Shown here: in pieces, positions 1-8,569 of the stretch
How positions within the stretch are numbered: position 1 is the first letter of the stretch
Layout: each line of letters starts with the position of its first letter
Source: Magnetococcales bacterium
GTDB taxonomy: Bacteria > Pseudomonadota > Magnetococcia > Magnetococcales > Magnetaquicoccaceae
Assembly: GCA_002753095.1 (NCBI GenBank)
Contig: PDZU01000002.1
Span: 1 to 64,000, forward strand
Length of the DNA stretch: 64,000 nucleotides
Direction of reading: 5' to 3'
Notes under the pieces: generated by a model
The model's input: only the letters and a program-made list of their open reading frames with translations
What the model was told of the DNA's origin: nothing
Database searches by the model: none
Translations under genes and position numbers: made by a program

Positions 1-442
1 AGGGCAGAGCCCTGCTTGTAATGGCGCGCTTTTACCGAAGCAGATTTGGCGCAGCCAAATCTGCGCAGCGCGCCCAAATTTGTGCCCCGCAGGGGCACTC
101 CTTGGGAGGGCGGAGCCCGACTTTTAACGTTGAGGTATTGAGTTGCCTGCGGGCAAAACCCATTGGGAGGGTGTGCGGATTGGCGCAGAAAACCGCGCCA
201 ATCCGCACACCTTGCGTCAATTAGGCGCGCTGCGCCGACGCAAAAACCGCGTCGGCTTAGTGTGAAAAGCGCGCCAAAGGCAAAAGATAAAGGCAAAAGA
301 TAAAGGCAAAAGATAAAGGCAAAAGATAAAGGCAAAAGATAAAGGCAAAAGATAAAGGCAAAAGATAAGATCAACAGATAAATTCCCAGGGCTTCGCCCT
401 GGACCCACCAGGGGGGTGACCCCCCTGGACCCGCAATTGTTT
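1..442 (+). repeat. Modular hairpin repeat, long class (copy R1, cut by window edge)
   Basis: This non-coding stretch holds modules A(tail)-B-C-D-E-F-G in the forward direction. B is an outer GGCGCGC/GCGCGCC stem around GCAGATTTGG-type arms. C is GTGCCCCGCAGGGGCAC. D is a long stem (GGTGTGCGGATTGGCGC with its complement). E is GCCGACGC/GCGTCGGC inside another GGCGCGC stem. F is seven tandem copies of the 13-mer ggcaaaagataaa (279-369). G is a pair of CCAGGG hairpins ending in CAATTGTTT. The same modules recur near 17.4, 48.1 and 52.8 kb. The small ORF at 21-224 is not kept intact in other copies and is not called. Confidence 0.85.
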
Positions 443-447
443 AAATC

Positions 448-2379
448 TCAATCATCATCATATACCGAGCAGTAGCAGTCTGTAGATCCCATGGGCAACC
501 ACTCCCGCAACACCCGCCCATGCGCATCCCGTAACACCAACACTTGCGCCGTTCCCTGCACACTGTTACCCATGATCATCACATCCGCTTGACTCAACGC
601 CTGCACCGTCAGGGAGCGCGGCACCGCACCCAAACGCTCCTGAATCGAACTCCGCCATAAACTGGCCAATAGTCCATCCGCCAACGTGGGCACAAACCAC
701 TCCTTGCCCAGACGCACGGCCACCGCCCGAATGCTCCCCTCGGTCACCCGCCCCAAACCGTTACAAAACAGTGCCTCATCCGCTCCCCCCTGCTTGGCCA
801 ACACCAAAGCATGCTCAAAAAGCTGCCGTCGCGTGGTCTTGTGCCGCAGCAAATGGTCCAGATGATCCACCGTCTGCGCCGCAAACTGCACCCGCAGTTG
901 CCGCAAAGGAACAGGACGAGGACGACGTTGCAGCACAATCTCCCCAGAGGTGGCCAAGGTCAAACGGACGATCCACTCCCCCCCCGGCGACCACGCCTCA
1001 CACTGCCGCCACAGACTCTGCTCAATCGCCTCAAGATCACAGATAAAACCCAAAGCCCGCGCCGAATCCTGCAACCGCTGCCAATGCGCCGCCAAACCGG
1101 GCAGAGAACCATCCGCCCGCAACAACATGGTCTCAATCAATAATAAATCAGATGGCAACGCATGCAGAAAACGGCCCTTGTCGGCAATCTCCTCCCATTC
1201 CCGCGCCGCCTGCGAGTCCGCCACAATACCACCACCCAACCCCAACCGGCCCGCCTGCTTGCCCTGCCAAACGATGGTGCGTATGGCCACGTTGCTGATT
1301 AAATCCCCACCCGGTTGCAGCAGAAAAAGACCACCAGTATACACCCCACGCGGGCGCCGCTCCAACCGGCGGATAATCTCCATGGTCCGATACTTGGGCG
1401 CACCCGTAATCGAGGCGGCAGGAAATAAAGCACCCAACAAAGAGACCAAACTCTGTCCAGGACGCTGCAAACCATGCACACGGCTCTCCAGATGCTGCAC
1501 GCTGGCAAAAAGACGTCGGGCAAGCAGAGGGTCCACCCGAACCGAACCGTTCCGACAAACACGGCCCAAGTCGTTGCGCGCCATATCTACAATCATCACA
1601 TGTTCCGCCCGCTCTTTCGGCGAGGCCAATAAGGCCGCACCCAGTTGGGCATCCTGCTCCAAATCATGACAACGGGTACACGTGCCCTTGATGGGAGCAG
1701 TCAGCAGATGCTCCCCACGCCGTTGCAACAGCAACTCCGGTGAAAGCGAGGCAATGGCAAAATCATCCGTATGGATCCAGGCCGCATAAGGATGACGGTG
1801 CGCACTTTGCAGCCCAAGAAACAACGCAGCCGGATCACAGGGGCTCAAAATGCCAGAGAGCGTGTAGTTGACCTGATAGCTGTCACCACAGGCGATACGT
1901 TCCAAAATGCTCTGCAAGTCGTCTTGATAACGCCGCCAATGACAATCCAGAGATAGAGATGGGCCTTCCACAGCGCCCGACGCAAACGTCGCCACCTCCG
2001 CACGATCAAAAATCGCCAACCACAACAAAGGCAAATCGCTACCCTCATGCACAGGTAGTGCAAAGGCCGCCGCCGCTTCGTAAGTGAGAAAACCCCCTAC
2101 CCAATGTCCCGCCAAAGCCGCCTGCTCCGCCTGAATCAATAACGGAATGACCTCCTGCGGCTGGTCAGCCTGCAGACACTGCAACGGTTGTCGGAAAAAA
2201 AGTGGCGCGGGCAGCCCATGAAAATCAAATAACAAATTGGTGCCAGCGTGCAACAGAGCGGGAGTGAGATGGCGCATCGGTAACCGATCAATACCCAAGA
2301 CAATGGCGGGTCCAGGGCAGAAAGTGTGTGAATCAATCGTCGCGAGCAAGCCTATGGGCTGCGCAGCAGATTTATTCAT
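448..2379 (-). CDS. pabBC: Aminodeoxychorismate synthase component I fused to aminodeoxychorismate lyase (PabB-PabC)
   Basis: Makes p-aminobenzoate for folate in two steps: chorismate to 4-amino-4-deoxychorismate, then release of pyruvate. Residues up to about 420 are a chorismate-binding domain with the TrpE/PabB signature around ASITGAPKYRTMEII. The last 220 residues are a class IV PLP-dependent aminotransferase/lyase fold, with a Lys in HKTTRR as the likely PLP lysine. The two activities are separate proteins in E. coli, but this fusion occurs in other bacteria. I chose the ATG at 2379 (643 aa); the ORF track starts five codons earlier at a TTG, and neither start has a strong SD. A short-class repeat copy lies directly upstream, so the promoter may lie in or next to it. 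The glutaminase PabA is not in the window. Confidence 0.9.
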   Translation of the reverse strand: MNKSAAQPIGLLATIDSHTFCPGPAIVLGIDRLPMRHLTPALLHAGTNLLFDFHGLPAPLFFRQPLQCLQADQPQEVIPLLIQAEQAALAGHWVGGFLTYEAAAAFALPVHEGSDLPLLWLAIFDRAEVATFASGAVEGPSLSLDCHWRRYQDDLQSILERIACGDSYQVNYTLSGILSPCDPAALFLGLQSAHRHPYAAWIHTDDFAIASLSPELLLQRRGEHLLTAPIKGTCTRCHDLEQDAQLGAALLASPKERAEHVMIVDMARNDLGRVCRNGSVRVDPLLARRLFASVQHLESRVHGLQRPGQSLVSLLGALFPAASITGAPKYRTMEIIRRLERRPRGVYTGGLFLLQPGGDLISNVAIRTIVWQGKQAGRLGLGGGIVADSQAAREWEEIADKGRFLHALPSDLLLIETMLLRADGSLPGLAAHWQRLQDSARALGFICDLEAIEQSLWRQCEAWSPGGEWIVRLTLATSGEIVLQRRPRPVPLRQLRVQFAAQTVDHLDHLLRHKTTRRQLFEHALVLAKQGGADEALFCNGLGRVTEGSIRAVAVRLGKEWFVPTLADGLLASLWRSSIQERLGAVPRSLTVQALSQADVMIMGNSVQGTAQVLVLRDAHGRVLREWLPMGSTDCYCSVYDDD

Positions 2380-2432
2380 AAATTCAGAGCCCAAGAAAGT
2401 GACAGTCCCTTTTATGTTAGGGGCTTTTGCCG

Positions 2433-2690
2433 TCGTGAGTCAATGGGTAACAGAACATCAGCACCCATGCAGCGAAAAACAATAAAAGTTGTCATGGCGC
2501 GCGATGTGAATAGTCGGGCGTCCGCCCTCCCAAAGCGTGCCCCTGCGGGGCACAGATTTGGGCGCGCTACGCAGATTTGGCTACGCCAAATCTGCTCCGG
2601 TGAAAGCGCGCCATTACATGCAAGGGCTCCGCCCTTGCAACCCGGCAGGGGCGGTGACCGCCCCTGCACCCCGCAATCCATTTGCCGGCC
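2433..2690 (-). repeat. Modular hairpin repeat, short class A-B-C-H (copy R2, minus orientation)
   Basis: Reading leftwards: module A (gcaggggcggtgaccgcccc and a GCAAGGGC..GCCCTTGC hairpin), B (GCAGATTTGGC arms inside GGCGCGC), C (GTGCCCCTGCGGGGCAC-type hairpin plus GGGCGGACGCCC). It then ends in the H-type sequence shared with copies near 30.4, 33.0 and 47.0 kb, instead of D-G. The H end stops about 50 bp before the pabBC start. It fills most of the 360-bp gap between pabBC and the SdhE-like gene. Confidence 0.8.
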
Positions 2691-2738
2691 AACGGGGATC
2701 AGAGAATAATCCCTGATCCCCGCAAAACAATAGAAAAT

Positions 2739-3626
2739 TTACAGCACCTTCCGACTGGCCAAAACCGCACTGGGATCCACATGCAGACGATTGATCCCCA
2801 ACGTGTCAGGACTGATACCCAACGCCAAACCAAGCAACTGGGCAAAGTTCATCTCCGGCAGATTGATCTCCTTGCCCACAGCATTCTCGGCAGGCTTCTG
2901 ATAGGCACCCATGGCCATGTCACACAGCGTGCAGGGACTGATCATCATCTCAGCCCCGGAACCCTTGGCATTCAAACAGTTGTTGGCCACCATGGTGCGC
3001 ATCTCCGTGGCATCAGAAAGCATGACATGAAACCCACAGCATTTGTCATGACCATCATAGGCAACAGGATTGCCCCCCAACACCTTGATCAGACGGTCCA
3101 GATGATCGGGGCTCTGCCCCTCCTTGACCGAAAAGATTTCCGCAGGACGCAAACTGTGACAGCCGTAGAAGGGAGCTACCTTCATGCCGTTCAAAGGTTT
3201 TTTGATCTTCTGCTGCAACAGCGCCGGATCTACTTGATCGGTGATCACCCACAGCAGATGATAAACATTAATGCTGGCCTTGTAAGCCCGTACACCCGCC
3301 TGAACAATGACCGCATTGATGTTTTCCAACAACTCCGGCTCATTCTTGAAACGGTAGTTGGCATGGCTCAACGTCTGCAAGCAGGTGTTGCAGATCGTGG
3401 CCAAATGACGACCCTGCGCCTCCGCTTCGGAAAGAATGCGCGCCGCTACCGCCAAAGAAAAAGCCGGCTTGCTCTCGCGCAGACTCACCGCACCACAACA
3501 GGAAGCTTGCGGCATGGCATGCAAAGTGATTCCCAATTCACGGGCAACGGCACGCGCGGCCCAGTCCGCTTCTTTTTGTACCTGCTTGGCGGCACAACCA
3601 GGATAATAGGCAAATTCCAGAGACAT
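2739..3626 (-). CDS. CCG-domain subunit of succinate dehydrogenase/fumarate reductase (SdhE/MfrE/HdrB-like)
   Basis: A 295-aa protein with two cysteine-rich CCG domains: CCGAVSLRESK with CNTC near residues 40-85, and CCGFHVMLSD with CTLC near residues 195-235. This is the HdrB-like third subunit of type E succinate:quinone oxidoreductases and of methylmenaquinol:fumarate reductase (MfrE). It replaces the heme b membrane anchors and is thought to pass electrons between SdhB and the quinone pool. It is the last gene of sdhA-sdhB-this gene, 24 bp after sdhB, with SD AGGAGG before ATG 3626. There is no obvious transmembrane segment, so membrane attachment would have to use amphipathic helices or a separate SdhF-like subunit, which is not seen here. 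Confidence 0.85.
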   Translation of the reverse strand: MSLEFAYYPGCAAKQVQKEADWAARAVARELGITLHAMPQASCCGAVSLRESKPAFSLAVAARILSEAEAQGRHLATICNTCLQTLSHANYRFKNEPELLENINAVIVQAGVRAYKASINVYHLLWVITDQVDPALLQQKIKKPLNGMKVAPFYGCHSLRPAEIFSVKEGQSPDHLDRLIKVLGGNPVAYDGHDKCCGFHVMLSDATEMRTMVANNCLNAKGSGAEMMISPCTLCDMAMGAYQKPAENAVGKEINLPEMNFAQLLGLALGISPDTLGINRLHVDPSAVLASRKVL

Positions 3627-3650
3627 TGTATTCCTCCTATTGGACCGCCC

Positions 3651-4628
3651 TTATTCAGGGACAACCTCTTTGGCTTTGGTTTCCACATCAACGGGATTCT
3701 GTTCCAGCAACGTGTAAATCTTCTGCAGTTGCTCCACCCCCTGCGCCTGGTGCGGGAATGGCGAGGGAATTTTCCCCTTCTTCAATAAATGCAGGGCCGT
3801 ACCCAACTCAGCAATGGATCCCAAAATACCCACCGTGCGCTGCAACAGAGTAAACTCATTCAAGTCACCCCACTTTTGAATGTCCTGGTGGAAAGCCAAC
3901 GCATGCCGAGGACCAGGACCATCCACAAACCCCTTCTCCATGCCACGCGTGCGCAACTTGACAATGGCCTCCATGGGCTTCACATCCTTGGGACAACTCT
4001 CGATGCACATGGAACAACGGGTGCAACTCCACATCATGCCCGGTTCGGAAAGCTCCTGCAAACGGGCACTCTTCTGCCCCTCACGCGGGTCGGAGACAAA
4101 ACGAAACGCCTTGGCCAAAGCAGCAGGCCCAATGTACGCCTCACTGACCTCCTTCATGGTGCAGTCAGAATAACAACAGCCACACATGATGCACTGCGTG
4201 ACATGGTTGACCTGATCATAGGAGGAACGATCCACCTTGGTGGCCTTCTCCGGTCCATCCTGCAAATACGGCTTGATCTGATGCACCTTGCGGAAAAACG
4301 GCCGAATGTCAATCACCAAATCCTTGATGATCGGTTGATTGGCCATCGGGGCCAACTCAATGATACCATCACGGGCCACAGAACCCACATGGGTCTTGCA
4401 AGCCAAACGGGTGCGGCCACTGATCTTCATGGCACAAGAACCGCAAATGGCCGAACGACACGACTGACGAAACGTTAATGTACCATCCTGGTCACCCTTC
4501 AACTCCTCCAGGGCGTTCAAGACAGTGGTGGTCTCATTCAACTCCAGGGTGTAATCCTGATAACGGGTCTCCAGGACGCCCTGAGCATTTTGTTGGTTGC
4601 GTTGAATGCGGAAGGTATAAACGGGCAT
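3651..4628 (-). CDS. sdhB: Succinate dehydrogenase/fumarate reductase iron-sulfur subunit
   Basis: Carries the [2Fe-2S], [4Fe-4S] and [3Fe-4S] relay between the flavin subunit and the quinone side. The N-terminal plant-type ferredoxin domain has SCRSAICGSCAMK and a later Cys in RLACKTH. The C-terminal bacterial ferredoxin domain has CIMCGCCYSDC and CTRCSMCIESCP. It is 325 aa, longer than the roughly 240 aa of classical SdhB because of a C-terminal tail of about 90 residues, as in type E enzymes. ATG 4628 is preceded by GGAGG at good spacing; the ORF track begins six codons upstream. It lies 39 bp downstream of sdhA. Confidence 0.92.
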   Translation of the reverse strand: MPVYTFRIQRNQQNAQGVLETRYQDYTLELNETTTVLNALEELKGDQDGTLTFRQSCRSAICGSCAMKISGRTRLACKTHVGSVARDGIIELAPMANQPIIKDLVIDIRPFFRKVHQIKPYLQDGPEKATKVDRSSYDQVNHVTQCIMCGCCYSDCTMKEVSEAYIGPAALAKAFRFVSDPREGQKSARLQELSEPGMMWSCTRCSMCIESCPKDVKPMEAIVKLRTRGMEKGFVDGPGPRHALAFHQDIQKWGDLNEFTLLQRTVGILGSIAELGTALHLLKKGKIPSPFPHQAQGVEQLQKIYTLLEQNPVDVETKAKEVVPE

Positions 4629-4667
4629 ACATGCCTCCAGTAGCAAACAGAAGTCGGAATAACCACC

Positions 4668-6353
4668 CTAGTAAGAGCGGGCCGTCGGCTCAAACTCAGG
4701 GAGACCCAGAGTGCGAACCGGTTCATAAGAGAGAACAACCTCCCCCTTGCCCGCATCCCAACTGGCCAGAGTATGCTTGCGCCAGTTTTGATCATCCCGG
4801 TTGGGTAGATCCGTGCGGAAATGAGCCCCGCGTGACTCCTCACGGGCCAAAGCTCCCTTGGCAATACACTCGGCCAGATCAAGCATGTTACCCATCTCCA
4901 TCGTGCGCAGCAGATCAATGTTGAAAATGCTCGACTGATCCTGAACGCTGATCTGTGCATACTCCTGACGCAACTCCGGCATCATCTCAACCATCTGGCG
5001 CATCCCCTCCGGCGTGCGAAACACACCGCAGTGCAAATTCATGGCCTGCGACATGCGCGTATGCAACGCCGGTGCCCGCATGCCCTTGCCCCTCTTCAAC
5101 GTCTGGATCCGGGCCTTGACCTCCTCCACCGCCTCCATGGGAAAATCCGGTTGCGCCTCCGTCTTGACAAACTGACTGGCATGCTTGCCGGTAATCTTGC
5201 CAAAAACAACCGTGTCCAACAGAGAGTTGCCCCCTAAACGGTTGGCCCCATGCACGGATACACAAGCCGCCTCACCGGCAGAGAAAAGACCCAGCATCGG
5301 GGAAGCACCCCACTTGTCAGTACGAATGCCACCCATGGAATAATGAACCGTCGGACGCACCGGAATCGGCTTGTAAATGGGATCAACCCCCTCCAGATCC
5401 AGTGCCAATTGACGAATCTGCGGCAACCGCTCCAGAATTTTTTCCGCACCCAAATGGCGCAGATCCAGGAAAATGGCCCCATTCTCACCCCGACCCTCAA
5501 TGATCTCCGTCTGCTCGGCACGGGCCACCACATCACGAGAGGCCAACTCCCACTTCTTCGGGGCATACTTGCCCATGAACCGCTCGCCAAGCGTGTTGAT
5601 CAAATAACCACCCTCCCCACGCGCCCCCTCGGTCACCAACACACCCGTCGTTAACAAACCCGTGGGGTGAAACTGCACAAACTCCATATCCGCCAGCGGC
5701 GCCCCAGCCCGCAACGCCAACGCCATGCCGTCACCCGTATTGGTGGTGGCGTTGGTGTTGGAATGGTAAACCCGACCATACCCGCCAGACGCAATCAAAA
5801 TCCCCTTGCCGCCAACCGGGAAAACTTCACCCGTTTTAATGTCATACGCCACCACCCCAGCCGCCCGTCCCTGCTTGTCGGTGACCAGACGAAGAATGGC
5901 ACACTCCTCATACACCTTGACCTGCGCCTTGACCAACTGCTCCCACAACACATGCAACATCACCTGACCCGTCCGGTCAGCCGCATAACAGGTGCGGTCA
6001 AAATTGGCACCACCAAAGGGACGCTGCGCAATACTGCCATCTTCCAGGCGCGAAAAAGGAGCACCCATCCGGTCCAACTCCAGAATGACCTCCGGGGCCT
6101 CATGGCACATCAGTTGAATCGCATCCTCATCGCCGATATAATCCGCTCCCTTGACAGTGTCAAAGGTGTGCGACTCGCGGGAGTCCCGAGGATCAATGGC
6201 CGCATTCACACCCCCCTGTGCCGCGCAGGAATGGCTGCGCAAAGGATGGATTTTACTGATGATGGCGACATCGATTCCCGCTCTGACACCCTCCAGTGCG
6301 GCGCGCAAACCCGATAATCCGGCACCGACGATGACCAGGTCATGTTTTCTCAT
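4668..6353 (-). CDS. sdhA: Succinate dehydrogenase/fumarate reductase flavoprotein subunit
   Basis: Oxidises succinate to fumarate (or the reverse) with covalent FAD. The protein opens with the dinucleotide fold [13 protein letters not shown]. The FAD-linking His lies in [14 protein letters not shown], and the substrate-site region includes HPTG and SMGGIRTD. At 561 aa it is the usual length. I chose ATG 6353 because AAGGAGG sits just upstream; the longer ORF start lacks such a site. It is first in the sdhA-sdhB-CCG operon, with a candidate promoter about 60 bp upstream. The sequence does not show which direction runs in vivo, although in an aerobic sulfur oxidiser succinate oxidation is the simpler guess. 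Confidence 0.93.
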   Translation of the reverse strand: MRKHDLVIVGAGLSGLRAALEGVRAGIDVAIISKIHPLRSHSCAAQGGVNAAIDPRDSRESHTFDTVKGADYIGDEDAIQLMCHEAPEVILELDRMGAPFSRLEDGSIAQRPFGGANFDRTCYAADRTGQVMLHVLWEQLVKAQVKVYEECAILRLVTDKQGRAAGVVAYDIKTGEVFPVGGKGILIASGGYGRVYHSNTNATTNTGDGMALALRAGAPLADMEFVQFHPTGLLTTGVLVTEGARGEGGYLINTLGERFMGKYAPKKWELASRDVVARAEQTEIIEGRGENGAIFLDLRHLGAEKILERLPQIRQLALDLEGVDPIYKPIPVRPTVHYSMGGIRTDKWGASPMLGLFSAGEAACVSVHGANRLGGNSLLDTVVFGKITGKHASQFVKTEAQPDFPMEAVEEVKARIQTLKRGKGMRAPALHTRMSQAMNLHCGVFRTPEGMRQMVEMMPELRQEYAQISVQDQSSIFNIDLLRTMEMGNMLDLAECIAKGALAREESRGAHFRTDLPNRDDQNWRKHTLASWDAGKGEVVLSYEPVRTLGLPEFEPTARSY

Positions 6354-6416
6354 AACTCCTCCTTGCTGCAAGCTATTCCCATTCCGGGAGGTTGTAAACT
6401 CCGGGAGAATTTTTGA

Positions 6417-6445
6417 TCTATAGTAAATTCTTGCTCATGCAACAA
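6417..6445 (-). promoter_or_regulatory. Candidate sigma-70 promoter for the sdh operon
   Basis: On the minus strand TTGTTG and TATAGA are separated by 17 nt and placed about 60 nt upstream of the sdhA ATG. It is the best -35/-10 pair I see in the sdhA-queG divergent gap. Assigned by eye. Confidence 0.45.
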
Positions 6446-6565
6446 AATAAACAGCTCAATTCAGTAAAATGCTGCACCGCATTATGAAGGATTGCACAAC
6501 AAACGTCTAGCTTTTTCTTCCATGTTGCTGTTTTTTTCTCTCCCCTGTGGCCGGGTGGTGTTTGA

Positions 6566-7753
6566 GTGGTAGATAATCGTGAAGTTGTTAATGAAGCAGA
6601 ATTAAAAGAATTATTGCGGGCCAAGGCGCTGGCGTCTGGTTTTGATGTGGCGGGTTTTGCAGCGGCGTTGCCGCCACCACGGGCAGAGGCGCTCACCCCC
6701 TGGTTGCAGACTGGTGCGCATGGGGGGATGGCATGGCTGGCGCGCGAACCGGAAAAAAGAGAGGATCCGCGCCGGTTGATGGAGGGGGTTGCGACGGTGC
6801 TGGTCTTGGGGGTCAACAGTCGTCCAGAGGCGACGGCGGGTGCCCAGCCGGCGGCAGGTTGTGGGACGATCGCGGTGCATGCCCGCCGGCCAGATTACCA
6901 TGTCGTATTGCAAAAGCGTCTCAAGGGGCTGCGGGTCTGGCTGGAGCACCATTTGGGCCGCCCGGTGCCGTGTCGTCTGTGTGTGGATACGGCCCCGCTT
7001 TTGGAAAAGCCGTTGGGGGTGGCGGCAGGGTTGGGGTGGCAGGGCAAGAATGCGCTGTTGGTCTCGCCCCGCATGGGCTGTTGGCTGCTGTTGGCAGAGA
7101 TCCTGTTACCGTTTGCCTTGCCGCCGGATCGACCGTTGCCGGACCGTTGTGGCCGTTGTCGGCGTTGCCTGCAGGCCTGTCCGACCGATGCCCTGGCCGA
7201 GCCCTATCGCCTGCAGGCCAGACGCTGTCTGGCCTATTTGACCATTGAGTGGGATGGTCCTCTGGCCCCTGCCGATCGCTTGGCCATGGGCAGCCGTCTG
7301 TATGGCTGCGACGACTGTCTGGTGGTCTGTCCCTGGAACCGTTTTGCCGTGCCGAACGGGGATGCAGACTGGCAGCCACGGGTCCAGTGGCTGGCCCCAT
7401 CCTTGTTGCAGTGTGGTTCCCTGGATGAACAAGCCTTTCGCACCCTGACCCAGCAGATGCCCATGCGCCGCATGGGGTTGGTGCGCTGGTTGCGCAATGT
7501 GGCGGTGGCGTTGGGCAATTGGGGCGCACCGCAGGCTCTGCCGGTATTGCGGCAACTGCTGCACCACGATGCGCCCCTGGTGCGGGGCCATGCCGCCTGG
7601 GGAATCGGGCGTATCCTAGCGCAACCAAACGGAAAAGAGTGTGGCAGCGCACCACTGCTGTGGTTGCAGGAACAGAGACAACGGGAAAGCGAACCAATGG
7701 TGCAGGAGGAGATTGCTGCAGCTTTGCAGACTGTCGCAGGCGCACTGCGCTGA
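6566..7753 (+). CDS. queG: Epoxyqueuosine reductase
   Basis: Performs the last step of queuosine synthesis in tRNA, reducing epoxyqueuosine with a cobalamin and two [4Fe-4S] clusters. Residues 1-180 form the cobalamin-binding part (VDTAPLLEKPLG, GWQGKNALL). Two ferredoxin-like clusters follow: CGRCRRCLQACP near 192-203 and CDDCLVVCPWN near 250-260. The C-terminal 100 residues look like HEAT repeats (HAAWGIGRIL), the usual tRNA-binding tail. It starts at GTG without a strong SD, so the exact start is uncertain. It is divergent from sdhA and convergent with the CysZ-like gene. Confidence 0.93.
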   Translation: MVDNREVVNEAELKELLRAKALASGFDVAGFAAALPPPRAEALTPWLQTGAHGGMAWLAREPEKREDPRRLMEGVATVLVLGVNSRPEATAGAQPAAGCGTIAVHARRPDYHVVLQKRLKGLRVWLEHHLGRPVPCRLCVDTAPLLEKPLGVAAGLGWQGKNALLVSPRMGCWLLLAEILLPFALPPDRPLPDRCGRCRRCLQACPTDALAEPYRLQARRCLAYLTIEWDGPLAPADRLAMGSRLYGCDDCLVVCPWNRFAVPNGDADWQPRVQWLAPSLLQCGSLDEQAFRTLTQQMPMRRMGLVRWLRNVAVALGNWGAPQALPVLRQLLHHDAPLVRGHAAWGIGRILAQPNGKECGSAPLLWLQEQRQRESEPMVQEEIAAALQTVAGALR

Positions 7754-7794
7754 AATGCAAATGCGTCGTCGGCGGCACGACTGACGAAATTGTC

Positions 7795-8547
7795 TCAAGA
7801 GATTAACTCCCGCTGTGGTGCAAACTGTTCCACCCACATCAAAGTGGCTCCGACCACGGTGGCGGGCATGGCCAGAAAATTCAGGATGGGAATGGTGTTG
7901 AGCAGCAGTGCCATGGCTCCAAAGCCCAGAGACAGGGCTCTTTGCTGACGCAACTGCTGGCGGACCGTCTTGCCGCTCCAGTCGTGGTTGCCCATGGGCA
8001 GATCCAGGTATTGAATGGCCAGCATCCAGGCCGAGTAGAGCAGCCAAAAAAACGGGGCGGCCACGTTGATGAGCGGTAAAATAAACAGAACAAGAACCGG
8101 AATCATCCAGGCCAGGGTGTAGAGAATTTTATTGAGCTCATTCCACAGCAGAGGAACCGTTTTTTTCAGCAGGGCTGCCGTGCTCAAAGGGGTGGCATTG
8201 GGATAACGACCGGTCAACTGCCACTCCACCTGCTCGGCGAGAAGCGTGTTGAACGGGGCGGCAATCAGATTGGTCACCATGGAGAAGGTGAAAAAAAGTG
8301 TTGTGGCCACCGCCAGCGTGAGCAGTGGCGCCAACAGCCACTGAATCCAGTGCAGCCAACTGGGCAAAAAACCGTTGACCCAGTCGGTCATGGCAAACAG
8401 ATGGCTCAGAAACAGAGAGAGCCCCGCAGCAAACAGTACCGTATTGATCGTGACCGGAATGATCACAAAGGGGCGAATGCCGGGTTGTTTGAGTAGGGCA
8501 AGACCCCGCAAAGGATAACTGCTGCCGAGCATCAATTTGGCGAACAT
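7795..8547 (-). CDS. CysZ/EI24-family membrane protein
   Basis: A 250-aa integral membrane protein of the EtsI24/CysZ type, with an N-terminal SSYPLRGLALL, several hydrophobic helices and a central hydrophilic loop. CysZ in enterics is a sulfate permease, but many family members sit outside cysteine operons and their substrate is unknown. ATG 8547 follows GGAGG; the ORF track start 34 codons upstream lacks support. It is the last gene of the minus-strand run lptF-lptG-NnrS-CysZ-like, 22 bp after the NnrS gene. A sulfate role would fit a sulfur oxidiser, but that is only inference. Confidence 0.75.
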   Translation of the reverse strand: MFAKLMLGSSYPLRGLALLKQPGIRPFVIIPVTINTVLFAAGLSLFLSHLFAMTDWVNGFLPSWLHWIQWLLAPLLTLAVATTLFFTFSMVTNLIAAPFNTLLAEQVEWQLTGRYPNATPLSTAALLKKTVPLLWNELNKILYTLAWMIPVLVLFILPLINVAAPFFWLLYSAWMLAIQYLDLPMGNHDWSGKTVRQQLRQQRALSLGFGAMALLLNTIPILNFLAMPATVVGATLMWVEQFAPQRELIS

Positions 8548-8569
8548 GCGTAACCTCCATGCGATAATA

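Noticed and set aside
21-224. Small ORF MARFYRSRFG... repeated at 48098-48382 and 53015-53293
   Set aside because: It runs through the repeat hairpins. Other copies shift frame or lose the start, and the conserved part is the stem pairing, not the protein.
279-369. Possible CRISPR array in the 13-bp repeats
   Set aside because: Units are adjacent with no unique spacers and only 13 bp long; it is a plain tandem repeat.
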